DNA from: Candidula unifasciata
Lineage: Eukaryota; Mollusca; Gastropoda; Stylommatophora; Geomitridae
DNA: 64,000 bases
Direction of reading: 5' to 3'
NCBI GenBank assembly: GCA_905116865.2
Contig: CAJHNH020002446.1
Coordinates: 1,058,265-1,122,264 of the forward strand
This document shows positions 42,831 through 56,300 of the stretch, piece after piece (position 1 is the first letter of the stretch; every line of letters begins with the position of its first letter). The position numbers were made by a program, and so were the translations under genes. The notes under the pieces are model-generated. The model was not told where the DNA came from. It saw nothing but the letters and a program-made list of their open reading frames with translations, and ran no database searches.

Positions 42831-44149
42831 CTTGATGACCTTTCAGAGAAGCAAATTTCACAAGAAATTAGTTTTCTCTTCCTGTGAGCTGCTCATTGTC
42901 AATGTTTGGCACTAATAGCGTAAAGCAGAGATGAAGATGCTATTAATCATCAGATGTTTTGCTGGAATGGAGACATTTGAGTTTCTGTGCAGCGGGGCTT
43001 ACTGATAGATGACAGCATTTCCCTTCACAACTTTGGCTTCTATCTCTCTATTGAGCTGTCATCTTCTGTAAGTATGTTGAAAAGATATTTGAATTCATGT
43101 ACTTGTTTTATTTTTGAACCACTGACATGGACATTCATATTGTCATGTTTCATACACAAACTTCCTTTCATTTTCTAATATTTTGTCTATTCTCCAAACG
43201 CTACAGTTATGTGAAATCATGCTTACTGAATATAACCCTTACCTGCAGTCTGTGGTGACAGCACTAACCATGTGACCTTACATCCTCAAACTTAAAACTA
43301 ACTTCTGCCTACAAAAAAAAAAAGTGGCCAATACAAGCAGAACTGGCAGTTTTTTGGACTGTCCCATGCATAATATTACCGAAGTCCATTAACTGTAGCA
43401 TATGCAGTGTTTTCAGAACAAAAAGTGAAACCTGTCATTTTTAAACACTGCATTTTTTACTGTTTCACCTATATGTTTACTGTTTCATGCTCTAACTATT
43501 ATATTTTTACATTCTTTGTCTAGCCTGTGTATCTAACATAGTCACTAACATAGCTAAAGTTATTGTTGTTCTATGAATTCACAGTGAGAACAAAAATCAT
43601 CAGCTAATCATCAAGGGATTTACCCATATTAATCTTTTCTCAGTGTCTCTGTGCTGACCTGCACAGTCTTTACATAAAAAGGTTAAAGTCGAGATGGCCT
43701 TAATTGCCCCAGGATTTTATCCCATAAGGATTGGTCTCTGTCTTCAGAATGACTAACTGCACAAACTCTCTACCTAATTGATGGCACAGTCATTGACCAG
43801 CTCTCTTTTTCACTCCCAAAGAAACTGTTTTTTGACTAGAATGGCTCAAGAGTTTTAGTCGGAGTAAAAATTGGTTTACAATTTGGAATCTAGATGGCCA
43901 TATTGGCAGGCTAGTGTATTCTACTACAATACAGTATCTATGTCTGCTATTTTACAGGTTTTTTTTTCTTAAATTGCAAAGAACATTATTTCTAATATCC
44001 AAGTATTCATTTCATCTACACTAGTTTTCCATTTATTAGTACATTTTGCTATGCAAATCCATAAATGACTGATTTGCCATTGTTTTCTGTATAGTAGTAC
44101 TAAAGACATTCCAAACATACTTTCTTGTAGTTCAGTTCTAAAAAAACAG

Positions 44150-44470
44150 TTACTTCAGCTGGCAGGTAGTTCAGATTACAGTTCTGCAGTTGGTGGCTCC
44201 AGTGTGTGTGTGTTTTTTTAAAAACTTCTGACAGAGCTGCTGATACATTCCATTGAGACAGTTCTAAATGAACAATTATTGCATCATAAAAAAAAATTCT
44301 GACAGAGGTGCTAACTGATACATTCCATTGAGACAGTTCTAAATGAACAATTACTGCAGCTGGTAGTTCAGATTACAGTTCTGCAGTTGGTGGCTCCAGT
44401 GTTTGTGCGTGCGCGTGTGTGTTTTTTTAAAACTTCTGGCAGCTGCTGATACATTCCATTGAGACAGTCA
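44150..44470. repeat. Imperfect tandem duplication, ~188-bp offset
   Basis: gttcagattacagttctgca, gttggtggctccagtg and a following T-run occur near 44168 and 44356. gctgatacattccattgaga occurs near 44238 and 44449, with a third truncated unit (aactgatacattccattgag) between them. Confidence 0.8.
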
Positions 44471-44524
44471 CGTTATGCACCAGTTTGGTTCAGTTAACTT
44501 TATATCAACTTGGTAATTATAAGA

Positions 44525-44775
44525 CAAAGATGATGGCCTATATTGGACACATCCTGAGGAGAAACAAACATATAATCATCAAGCAGTCACTGAAATGGGA
44601 AATATAGGGATTGCAGAAACGAGGATGTCCAGTTGAAACCCTACAATTTTTAACACATGTTGTTGAGAGAGGCCAGATGTACTGGACTAGATTCCATTTG
44701 TGATATCGAAAGGATTGCACGTGATTCAGTAGAATGGAGGAATAGACTGTGAGCCCTATGTGACTTATAATGCCA
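44525..44775 (+). mobile_element. LINE C-terminal fragment
   Basis: MMAYIGHILRRNKHIIIKQS, LKWEI.GLQKRGCP, then MPQQDDD from a GATGATGAT tail. Same general class as 15245-16020. Confidence 0.65.
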
Positions 44776-45549
44776 CAACAGGATGATGATAATAGGTGAA
44801 TTTAAAGAGAGACAGCCAACATCCAGAGAACCATTTCATTTCTACCCTTCCTTTGAGTCAAATCACGACCTGGAAGAAAAGAAACGCCAGGGATGGTTTA
44901 CAGGGTCTTGATGATATGCATGTTTCTTACTACCAAGACTTTATAAATATATTTCTATTCCATGTTTAATTGTCATTTTAGAATGTTGATATACATATCT
45001 ATGTATTGTCTTTGTGGAAAAAAATTATTAAAATGGAATCCTTTGTAAAGGTTAACCAAAAAAATTGTTTTTGTTTGTCACACACAAAAAAAAAAACTTG
45101 TTGCTATACATTAACATTATTAAACAAAATATGTATACAAAAGTTGACTTATGTTGTTGATTGTGTTAACATTTTTTACTATAGCACACCTCTAGACTGA
45201 AATATTCTGTTCTGGTCTTAACATAGATGAAAGATGGCTATAAGAGAAGGAAGAGAGTTTTTTTTTTGGGGGGGGGGGGGGGGTGTAAACTTCTTTCCTC
45301 TTCCTTAAAATTAAAACATCAGTAATTTCTATAAGGCAAGAACTAAACTGCCTTCTGCACATGTAGTGGATTTCTGTAGGTTTGACATCCAGAGTTCATT
45401 TTTTTGGCCATAGATTAGACCTTTTAGAGTTGTAGTTCATACATCCTTGTTGTATGTGATCTATAGAGTTGCTTGTCCCCATGCACTCTGTCGTAGAATA
45501 TGTCTTCAGCTTTGTGTGTTTGTGAGTATTGAGTATGCTTGTAATGTTC

Positions 45550-46060
45550 TTAGAATAGTTAGTTGATTTGAGTTAAGAATTGACATCACAGCTCTCAGGG
45601 TATTCGTATGCATGCTCCGTCCTCATCTTCCGCAGCCAGTGCAGAGTTCCAGTACTTGTGGTACCGGTCACAATCTGGTTAAATGTCCGTCTTGCCTTTC
45701 CTCTGAGTGTAGTGAGTCGGCCAGACCCTCTGGTTACACCCAGGTGCCGCACTCTCTAGGCCATAATAATCTTCTTTCTCTTGTTCCCAAAGCGCCTTGA
45801 CCACATCTGCCTTATCATGTATCAATTCACCACCCAGTGGTGCAGATCGAGCCAGTCTGCCTGTCTGTTCATTACCCACCACTCTGGCATGGCCTGGAGA
45901 AAAGTTCCAAAGTATGCTTACCACCTTTGACCTTTTCAGTGAAGCTTGCTACTCTGCTCAAAGCATCCCTGTCTTCACCTTTTTCAGCATGCTTTCAGAG
46001 TCTTTTCCCATAACGACATGTGTATGCATCTTGTTCTCTAGCTTAGACTAGTTAGTATCT
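45550..46060 (-). mobile_element. LINE RNase H fragment
   Basis: Minus reading FSPGHARVVGNEQTGRLARS, APLGGELIHDKADVVKALWE: the GHAGV.GNE.AD.LA block of LINE RNase H. The 3' UTR continues to 45550. Same family as 19110-20580. Confidence 0.75.
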
Positions 46061-46599
46061 TCTCCAGCACCGTTCAATATATAATAGCCAGTCTATGGTT
46101 TACAGTGTGACTTTCTTAGTGTTTATTAGGCTACAAAAACCAGTGACATTATCGAGTACCAGAAACATCAGCTTTTACACAGACAGAAAATAATACAAGG
46201 TGTAACAGAGGTTTAGGTTTAAACAACGGACCATCACGCCACAAGGGCAGTAACCCATAAGTGCTCCGTTCTACTTCTGACTCAAGCCTGAGTCCGAAGA
46301 ATGTCAGCGTAGTGCATGAACTTTGTAGCACCGGCGAGGATCCTGAAATACTTTGGGTAGATTTTTAACTCCAAATTTTGCCCGGGCAGTGTCAGTAGGC
46401 TATTCTTTTCAATTTCCAACTGCCAAGGTTTTTTTAATGTGCGCAACAATACACACGGACGTCCGATCTTACTACCCAGAGACCAGGGGAAATTAATAAA
46501 AGCCCACGTGCAAACAAAATTCCAGCCTTTACCGAGGCCTAAACCCTGGACCTCCAGTACTCGAGGCGGACGCCATGCATCGAGACCACACAGCTCCCA

Positions 46600-46840
46600 C
46601 AAGATGTTTGAGATGGTTGTGAATAAAAACAGAAGAGATCGCGTGAGAAACAATGTGATCACAAGAACTGTTGGAACAACACCTATCATCAAATATATTG
46701 AGAAACAAAGAATGAAATGGTTTGGCCATCAAATGAAACTGAAATCAATGATGTCAGCGTACAAGAGGAAAATCGAAATACCAAGAGACAGGGGAAGGCC
46801 AAGAAGAAGATGTTTGACAGTTTTGACTGTGTAAAGAAAA
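46600..46840 (+). mobile_element. LINE C-terminal fragment
   Basis: EKQRMKWFGHQMKLKSMMSA, then RGRPRRRCL. The preceding 46270-46600 may be an old tRNA-SINE in minus orientation (caccggcgaggatcctgaa, accctggacctcc). Confidence 0.6.
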
Positions 46841-47189
46841 AGCCCCGAAGACTACACATCCCTGTCACACAACTCTTGACTAGCTAGTACTGGCCTACTT
46901 CATTATCAATTTCCAGTATTTTTGTAACTCTATAGTAACGAACAAAATATGACTGGCAATAAATTGTGCAGTGTATTATTGTGTCTGCATTATTCAAATT
47001 CCCAGTATGTTAAAAAAAAAAAAAATCCGTTCAGGGTCATTCCCATCAGTTTGTAAATGTGTAAGCATCTTTATCAGATCCGTGTGTCTTCCTCCATTGA
47101 AAGAAAGCCTTTGTGTGATGAATGAAGCAGAGATGTCGGTCTTTGTCTTTTAAAAAGTATTGTCGAAAGCTCTGTCATATATAAAAAGT

Positions 47190-47465
47190 AAAAGTAAAGT
47201 AAAGATTCCTTTCCACGCCTTTAGGCGTATCGGGCATATGGAAAAAGCACCCATATTTTTACAGACCGCCGGCACTAGGTAGGTAATGTGGTCAGCATTA
47301 TGCCGGCCGTCTTTACTTCCCCAGGACATACATCCTGGTACCCATTTTATGTTGGGTCGACCTGCGATGCCCCATACCATACCCACGGCAGTGGGTTTCG
47401 ATCGCGGTACGTTGGAATTACGAGTCGGACTCGCAACGCCTAAGCCACGGACGCCTCTGTTATTT
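47190..47465 (-). mobile_element. SINE family B copy
   Basis: Minus-oriented, nearly full length: starts gtaaagattcctttccacgc, ctttaggcgtatcgggcat, then gtaatgtggtcagcat, tacccattttatgttgggtc and the tRNA-like head (gtgggtttcgatcgcggtac, ctaagccacggacgcctct). Confidence 0.8.
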
Positions 47466-49290
47466 ATGATATGCATTATGTAGAAGTAGAAATTCTTCAC
47501 TATTCTTGTTTAACCCCTCTGAGTTATAATTAGGGTATATAGTTTTTTTTCCCTTCCTATTTCAGAATGATTTCAGGTGATGTGATTATCAATACAGATT
47601 ATTCTGTGTGGAGAGGCAGCCAAAAGTTCACAGGGGTTCATTGCAAAAGCGAATGGACGTAGCTTAGTTCAACCCAACTTAGCATATGACACCACTGTCG
47701 TGAAGTGATCAAACCCACCCCTACACATTCGACTAATCGTGACGTAAACGCCCCTAGCGGGCAGGCCACATTTCAAATATAGGCCCGTCCGGTGGGTATA
47801 TAGTCCATCATATCTATTTATCTTTATCTGGTGTAATAGGTATTTCTGTATGCTCTAGATGTCTTGTGAAGTCTACATTTTCAAACTTACAGTATTGGGA
47901 TAGATATTTTCTAGATTATTAATGAGATTCCGAGTAGCCTTTTTACTCCTCGGTGTATTAATTTGGGAACTTCTTTTTTTTTTGGGAAGCTACGCTAAGT
48001 CGTCCCGCGGCATTCTCTGTAAGTCTTTCAAGGTGATAAGAAGGGTTTCGCCTTTGTGATTAATTTTTGTCTTGAACAAAGTACCAGTTTAATCTTTAGA
48101 GGAATCCTGAGCTTGGGATGATATCTTCTTGAAGGCCAGGCGGTCAATCAACAGTCCACCAAACCACCATCCACTAAGTTACCTACTACTACAACTCCAC
48201 CATGGCAGACTGTAAAGTGGAAACCAGTGTGTAAGCATCTGTTGCATGCCACCCATTTGTCATCAGTCAAAGAGAACTCTCTCCAGAAGCTTGCTTGGGC
48301 TCCAGTGGCTAAAAGACAGTTGTTATCTGCCATCAATTTGCCATCAATCAAAGAGAACCTTCTTCAGGAGCTTTGTTGGGTTCCAGTATATGCACTCTGT
48401 TCCAGTGTATGAACTCTGTTCCAGTATATGAACTCTGTTTGTGTCTGTGTTTACCAAGGCAACCAGCAAAAGGAGCAGTCCAACCGAGTCAGCCTGTTCA
48501 GATTATCATGAATCAACGAGTGCAGTGACGCCTACCAAACTTGGATAAATAGAACTCTGTGGTGTGATGCCTTGTGCTCTATTTTCAGGTCCACTCTGAG
48601 TCGCTAGGATATAATAGACTGTCTCGAAGGGTCTCTGACTGATTCAGTAGTATTAATTTGTATCTGATCTCCTGATTCCAGTTGCTCTGAAATACCTTTA
48701 CTTGAGTCTTAATGATATATCTATGTGTTGCATTTATTACATGCTTTTGGAAGTTTTCATTATTGACTTGAGTGTCTATCACTCACTGTTCAAACTGTCT
48801 AGAGTTTATGTATGTTTAACCATTAATCCTAATCTGTTTAACATGGCTGTGATATTACAATATCATTGCCTGGGGGCTATCATCTTATAGTAGTGGGGAC
48901 GTCCAGCCAAGTTGCGCCTAGGAATATTATATATTCTGTAGTGCCATAGCTTGAGTTGCCATACTCCTGAAATAGGTTGGGTGATTTTTGGCCACGGGAT
49001 ACCCTTTAGACCAATACGAGCCGACACCTCAACATTATTCTATTTCAGAGTGCTGTTGGTTCTTGAGGAGAAATCCTTAAAACAGGCACGCGACACGAGC
49101 GGTATGTGACAATCACCATTTCTAGTCTGAGAATGGAGGTGGAGGCAGTCACTGTAGTCTTTTGCTGACTTGAGAGTCAGCTGTACACGACTGTTGTAAT
49201 TGTAGCCAACTCACAGAGCCTGTTGAGAAAGGTGGAGACTGGTATGCTCCATGAAGAGTGGCAAGCATCGCTTCAGAGGTTCCGGGAAGT
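47466..49290. other. Intergenic, including small tandem repeats
   Basis: No gene recognised. At 48225-48400 two ~85-bp units share tgccacccatttgtcatcag / tgccatcaatttgccatcaa, tcaaagagaac and gggttccagt. They are followed at 48375-48440 by three ~22-bp units of tctgttccagtatatgaac. Confidence 0.6.
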
Positions 49291-49299
49291 TAGTGTCCT

Positions 49300-49935
49300 T
49301 TGGATATTTTCTCCTGGGTATGCCTGTGTATAAGGAAATCAACTGGTAGATAGACTGGCTGGTTCTGCACTGTATTAGGAAATGAACAGGTAGGAATAGG
49401 TATGGTGAGAATACACTCCTGCCTCACTCCTTTTTGCACCTCGAACCAGTCCTATGTTTCACCATCTGCTCTGATACAATTTTTTAATGACATGCACAAA
49501 ATGCACCGGAAACCCCTTAATTCTCATGATACTCCACAATTTCTAATGTTAGACGCAATCAAAGGCCTTGATATAATCAGTGAAACAAGCATGGAGATCT
49601 ACATCATATTCCCTATATTAAAAAAAAATATTATCATATTAAAGATGTGATCTCTAGTTCCCCTACCCGGTCTGAAACCCACTTGTGCTTCATGTAACTC
49701 ACACTGTAGTTTCTTTTCAATCCTCTTTATGATAATTCGTAAGAGCATTTTGCTAGCAAGACTTATTAATGCGATGGTACAGTAGTTGGAGCATAGTTTC
49801 AGATTTCCTTTCTTTGAGAGAGGGATATAGATTGTTCTTTTCAATTCTTTAGGCCAAATGGCTCTGTTTCAATTTTTCGTGCACAGTGCATGGTTGATTC
49901 GGACACTGAACTCTCCTCCTGCCTGAATTAGTTCT
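49300..49935 (-). mobile_element. LINE reverse transcriptase fragment (RTE-like)
   Basis: MKRTIYIPLSKKGNLKLCSN, YCTIALISLASKMLL, LHEAQVGFRPGRGTRDHIFN; downstream HRNTxx-like VQKGVRQECILT. Homologous to 33745-34770 but 5' of motif A. Confidence 0.8.
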
Positions 49936-50714
49936 TCAAAAGACAAATGCTAGTGATACCCAACCAGAGAACCCATGGACCTCACCATCGGTTTTATCTC
50001 AATACTTGTTTACGTCGTTTACCATCGTTTCCATTTATACCAGATCGCATATATATTCAATTTTTTATGTTTAGGTATTGTTGGTCTCCTTTTCTTTCAT
50101 TCTTTTTGGAATATTACAGTAATCCAGTTATGGTCAGCTAAATCTTGCATTTTTATACATTGTCCATGTGTTACTGGGATCCACAAAGGAATAGTAATAT
50201 CTGTTGACACAAGGAGAAACTTATGACTGACTGACTTGGGAGTATGACTTAGTGACAGAAGCCGTTATTGATGATTATTATATTTTTGAAAGTATTGCAA
50301 GAAGGACGTCGAGAGTAAAGGATGTCGACAATCGAAAGTGTGTAGCCGTGGAATTTGCAGTTTGGGAATGTATGCTTCTACAGTGATGCCCAGGCGTCTT
50401 GTTTTGCTGTGAACTGTACTTGGTTGTCTGTTTGGATGTACACATGTGCATTAGTGTGTATTCAGAGTTGATGTTTCCTTGAACCAATGTGGAGCTTAGG
50501 CTTTTACATGAAAACACACAAACACAAGATTATTTTGTAGGAAGATATTTTGCATTATGTGCCGTTGTGTGTTTTAAAGTCACTTGTGTTGACCATTAAA
50601 AGTCATCAAGAAACTGAACAGACCAATGACTAAGAAATCACATTAAAAGAAAGTAGAAGACTTTTCATTTCATCTCACCGTCATTACTACCATCATGAAC
50701 ACATAAGATCGTCT

Positions 50715-50719
50715 GCACA

Positions 50720-50755
<36 letters not shown>

Positions 50756-51600
50756 GCGTGGGCAATCAAGCCTCTCCATAATCCACGATCTCCTTCAGCA
50801 TGTATCAGTTCGTGTGCCGACACACCTCTTTGCCATGCAACAAGACTGTCAAGAATCTTCTCTCGTTGTCTTCCTCTATCCCTCCTTCCACAGATCTTTC
50901 CAGTGGTCACAACATGTTTTATTTTCCCTCTTCTCATAACATGGCCGAAAAATGATGACTGTCTCCTTCTGATGTCTGTGATAAGTTGTCTTCGGGCTCC
51001 CGCCTCTTTCAAAACCTCTTGGTTGCTCTTTTTGGTTGTCCAAGGTATTCTAAGCATTCTTCTGTAAAACCACATCTCTGAGGCCTCTAGAAATAGTTTG
51101 GCCTGCCTACCGATTGTCCAGGATTCACAGCTATATGTTAAAACTTGATGTATGTAGCAAGCAAGAATTCTTATTCTAATTCTCAAAGACAAGGATATAT
51201 TGCAGAAGATATTCTTCATTTTATAAAATGCAGCTTTTGCTTGTCCTATTCTGTTTCTTATCTCAGTTATGCATCTTTCATCTGATCTTATCCATGTGCC
51301 CAGATACTTAAATTTCTATGCTTGTCCTATAATAACACCATTGACTTTTATTACACATTTAGGAATAATTCGTTTCTTTGATACCACCATTACTTTTGTC
51401 TTCCCATTATTCAAACTGCGGCTCATTCTTCCACTTTCTAACACCACAATGTCTATCATTTCCTGTAGTTCTTTCTCACTTGTTGCTATCAAGACTGTGT
51501 CATCAGCGTAACGTAAATTGTTTATATTGTGCCCACCAAGTCTGCACATTACCATGAGGAATTGTGAGGTTGTGTCATAGTTGTGAGTTTCCTTATCTCA
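50715..51600 (-). mobile_element. LINE reverse transcriptase C-terminal half, best preserved
   Basis: GGHNINNLRYADDTVLIATS (motif C, YADD), NGKTKVMVVSKKRIIPK, IKVNGVIIGQA, then in a second frame IRNRIGQAKAAFYKMKNIFC, LTYSCESWTIGRQAK, MWFYRRMLRIPWTTKKSNQE, FFGHVMRRGKIKHVVTTGK, RGRQREKILDSLVAWQRG. The frame ends in Met codons made by an (ATG)n tail at 50756-50721. 5' truncated at about 51600 with at least one frameshift. Confidence 0.85.
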
Positions 51601-52430
51601 GTTTTTAGTAGTTTTCGAAATTTTGAACCTTTGGGACCTCAACTCTGATTTAAATCACACTAAGATTCTTCAACTAACTGAGTTCCCTTACTTAGCCGTT
51701 AGCTGGTCTGGTCACATCTTTTATTCATAATGCAAAAAAAGAAAAGGTTAAAACCTATTCACTTGTACAACGAAACTTCTCATCCACTTCATCAATTTGA
51801 ATGTTCATAATCATTTTCTGAAAATAATGTTTTATTTGAACACTGTTGTAGAAACTAATTCAGAACAGTTAGTGGAAAAGGAGGGGGAAGGGATGAGGGT
51901 CAGAAAAAAAAGGTGTGGGGGGGGGGGGCAGAACTACTTGACAAGTGATGATAATTCTGAATGAGCCAGTATGAAAATGAGTCATGGGGTCTAGTACTGA
52001 AAATGTTGCATGGGAAAAATTAAGTGGATTTAAAACAACTGTTTCAGTTACCTCGTGCTAGCCTGCAGGAAACGTAGACTTCATATATAACACATAACCC
52101 TGAGGCTGACATCGACCACACTGACAAACAAAATGCGAACTATTAAAAACAAAATAAAGGCAGTCTTATAATTTCTCAGTCATTACACCTTTATCGTAGT
52201 AGTCAGCAACTGTACTAAAATACTGCAAACTGCATCCTTGTTCAACAATGACAAATTATAACATATTTTGGGCTTGCTGGATGTAAACTAGACATTTCCG
52301 CGAACAAACTTTTTCAAAGCTTATAAGAAATCATGATAAAACGTGCAAACCAAGCAATTAATTTATAATAACATTCACAATAAATCAGTCGAACGTTGAC
52401 TAAATAATATATATAATTATGTAGTGCTAC
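51601..52430. other. Intergenic / 3' flank of the deacetylase gene
   Basis: AT-rich, a G-run at ~51914, no coding signal. It may contain the end of the deacetylase 3' UTR. Confidence 0.35.
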
Positions 52431-52431
52431 T

Positions 52432-52738
52432 TGTAGCAAGAAACACGACAAAAAAGATGCTGTGGTACTTGTAGCGAGAAACACGACAAAGAAAATGCTA
52501 TGGTACTTGAGCAAGAAACACGACAAAGAACATGCTGTGGTACTTGCAGCAAGAAACACGACAAAGAAGATGCTGTGGTACTTGTAGCAAGAAACACGAC
52601 AAGGAACATGCTGTGGTACTTGTAGCAAGAAACACGACAAAAAAGCATGCTGTGGTACTTGTAGCAAGAAACACGACAAAGGAACATGCTGTGGTACTTG
52701 CAGCAAGAAACACGACAAAGAACATGCTGTACAATTCT
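52432..52738. repeat. ~38-bp minisatellite, 8 copies, just after the deacetylase stop
   Basis: Unit gcaagaaacacgacaaagaa followed by catgctgtggtacttgta; starts near 52435, 52474, 52511, 52549, 52587, 52625, 52664 and 52702. The stop codon on the minus strand is ~30 bp to the right, so the array would lie in the 3' UTR. Frames through it (Cys/Val/Ser-rich) are artefacts. Confidence 0.95.
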
Positions 52739-52767
52739 TTCATCTGCTCATGTTATATTGTTTAGTC

Positions 52768-53238
52768 TTATTTCTCCTGCCATATATCCTTGGCTGCCCC
52801 TTGACAAGACCAAGGTCCGAACCCGTTGATTTCGTGAACAGGTGTGGGTTTCTTCATCCACTCTATGACCTGTGAAAAACGAATTATACAAGGTTATTAC
52901 AAATGATGAATGCACTTTCATTTACTCAGTTTTCTTGGATATACATTGTATGTGAATAATATGCATACAAGAGAGAGGGGAAATGTCTAAAGTCTCGAAT
53001 ACTACTGTTAGAACGTAGCTGCGTAGCCAACCACTTGAGTGCCAACAAGGATCCTTTACTTCAGTTCCGAGTGCGGGATGAGTTCGGCCACCGCATAGAT
53101 TTTGCTGAGCAGCAGAGCGCGGCCAAATTTGAACATCTATATAGACCTCTTTTTAATATAGAACTTTTTTTTTTTTAAGTTTGTAAACTTTAGACCTCTC
53201 TCTTTTCTGCATCATCCTCTCTCTTTTCCTCTCTTTCT

Positions 53239-53316
<78 letters not shown>

Positions 53317-56300
53317 TGAATATTATTAATATGTATCGTTTATTCAAGAAAAATGTACATGAATGAAGATTTTCCCATTATTTTGAAAAGCAGCAATTAT
53401 AACCAGTGTAATGTAAGCACACAGAGTTTGCGAATGTTAATTTCTCCAACAATATGAACTATTAGCATTTTTACTGTTTTTTATATATGACTTTACCCAT
53501 ACAAGCGTATAATTTATATTCACATCATAATTAGTAGTATTAGTAGTTTAAACAACGAAATCATGTTCTACCCATCCGGGTCATAATTGGGATATATAAA
53601 GTTTTTTTTTTTCTATTCAGTAATGGTCATTTATGACCTATCTATTGTTTGATTATTTAATATTGCATAATTTATTTATCAATTAAATAAGATGTTAGAA
53701 GCATAGACTGGCAAGCTCAGTAAATCGTAAGTCTACTTTCAAACGATTATATTAATTTTTACAGTATAGTACATCATTGCGCATTTTTACAATGACCTAA
53801 GACACCATTATTCTGTCTCTATGTCTTAAGATATTTTAACATTGCTAACCCATGCGCTTGCACCCCCCCCCCTTTTTTTTTACCTCTGTAGTTCTCCAGA
53901 GCAATCTAATCGCAGCATGTTATGTACTGGCATAGGTCGCTAGTTCCAAATCGTCCGTAGCTGGGATCAAATCCAGCACGACGGAATTACAAAATTAGTT
54001 AAAATCCTTTATCTTTTGAGTTCAAAAGATTCCTTTTCATTATATTGCAAAGTAGTCCATGATTCACATCTGTATGTTACAACAGGAACGATGCGTTCTC
54101 AGAATGTTCATCGTAAGTTGTTATGCTGGTGTGATGCCAAAGGATGTTTATACCACAGCATTTGACATCTGCATTGTTTTTAGGAGCAATCTCCACTGTT
54201 GTAAATTAACGAGCCAGGTTATTGCTTGCTCTACCCCCACCAGGACATCATACAAGCGATAAACATCCGGTGACACAAAGTGCCACAATGCGGATGAGGA
54301 TCACCTGTGGAGAGGTCCCAAAAATCCCTTTCAGCGTTAGGGCCACATTTGTCTCCCAGCTATATTCACGGCTCCCACAAAAGCCAGGGTGGGGCTTCTA
54401 ATAACGAAACAAATTGCATCCCACAAGGGGGCGACTATATAGCGCCAATATATTCCAAATTAGTAACATTTGCATTTTCACCGTTAGTTGTGATTTTTAG
54501 GTTAAAATACGTATATTTATTTGTGGATATTGTTATAGTTTTGTGTTTCAAAATGAATAAGAAATATTTAATTTCAGACAAAAAGATGCTTCATAAGCGT
54601 AGCTGAGGCCTTTGGCATGTCTAATAAACAAGTTTTTTGGTCTTTTTCAGACAAATAGATGCTTTGTAAACGTAGTTTAGCTTCCATTTGCGTGCAACAG
54701 ATGACCATATACCGCCAACATGCGACAGAGTGCAAAATCATTGCAATGTATTTCAATGTTAGGATCAAAGAATGTCCGCAACATGGTCATTGCTTATAAA
54801 GACACAAATTTTTAAAAAAAAAAAGGACAGTCTTAACCTGAAGAACAGAGTCTGAAATCTGCGAATTTTACAGCACGAAAAAAACACACCCTTAACGACT
54901 TCGCAAAGAATACACCATTGCTTCATCCACGATGTAGAGGAAAGGTGTTTTAAAATACAATTTTACATAAAACAATAAACTTTGCATTAGTACTGAATCT
55001 ACCAAGCTCAATTATGATGGTCTTCAATTTAGTGTCTAAAAAGCCTCCTCAAGCCCCACACCACACCCAACAAAATATCTATTAAAAAGATAACAAGGTG
55101 ATGGTTGATACTGTTTTATTTTGATTCTATATGCTAGTTTGTGTTACAAACACTCGTCTTCATGGGACTGTAATTTTTCGTTATTTTGAAGCTCAACCCT
55201 GGCTTCTACCTGGGGCTCTAAATATTGTCGGGCCTCAGATATAGCCTAATGACTGAACGGGGTTTCCGGAACCTCTCCATGGATGATCCTCATCCGCATG
55301 GTGGCTCTTTGTATCACCGGGTGTTTATCGCTTGCGTGATGTCCTGGCGGGATAAAACTTACTGACCTGCCTGCTATTTTAGTCTGAATGCAGAACGGAG
55401 ATCATTCTATATATAAGGCTGTCAACGCTGTTTTGTTTTCAGGAATGTTAAAGTTGAAAATCCGGATTATTACAAGTACAAATCGACAAATTTCTAAATT
55501 ACTTGACGCTCCCATCGAAACACCATCAGACCCCCTAGGTAGCGCCCCCTGCCTCTTCCAGGTTGGAGACCACTGTGTTAAACAAAGCCCACACACACTG
55601 CCTACCAGGAAGTTCAGTAAGTATCTGAAATGACATGGACAAAACATCCATACCTGGCTAGGTGTGACAAGGTACACATCGTCCACAGTCAGCAGGTAGT
55701 CGATGAATCTGTCTAAAGCATCCAGGTTATGTTCGGTGCTGAACCAGCGAGCATGTATGAAGACACCAAACGGTGCGCGGTTTGAGTTGTAGAAACGCCT
55801 GAAATGTAACAGCCATCCTGTGATTGCGCAAATCAGTTATAAAAAAAAATAAAAAAAAAAATTTAAATACCTACAACTTCTGTATTGAAACTGAAAATAA
55901 AGAGTATCAGAATCATCATCTTCATCACGTCGCTTTCATCACAGATTGTCGGGGTGGGAGCTGTTTGGTGATTCTCTGCTCGTTTCTTCTCAGGTCGTGT
56001 CCAATGTAGCGCAATCTGTCTGTGCGGCGGCACTGTACTGAATGACATAATTTATACTGTCAACAGTTCATTCACCGTCGTTCCCCTTGTGGGATGCAAT
56101 TTTTCGTTATTATGAAGCCCAACCTTAGCTCTTTTCATGGGCCGCAATATAGCCCGGCCATAAATGTGGTCTAATGGCTGAACGCGGTTTCCGGGACCTC
56201 TTCAAGGGTGATCCTCATCCACATGGTGGCACTTTGTGTCATCGAGTGTTTATCGCTTGTGTGATGTCCTGGTGGGGTGAAATGTACTACGACTACTATT

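Noticed and set aside
52314..52765. Cys/Val/Ser-rich repeat frames on both strands
   Set aside because: Produced by the 38-bp minisatellite; no start context or homology.
53153..53347. Arg/Glu repeat frame
   Set aside because: Antisense of the (CT)n microsatellite.
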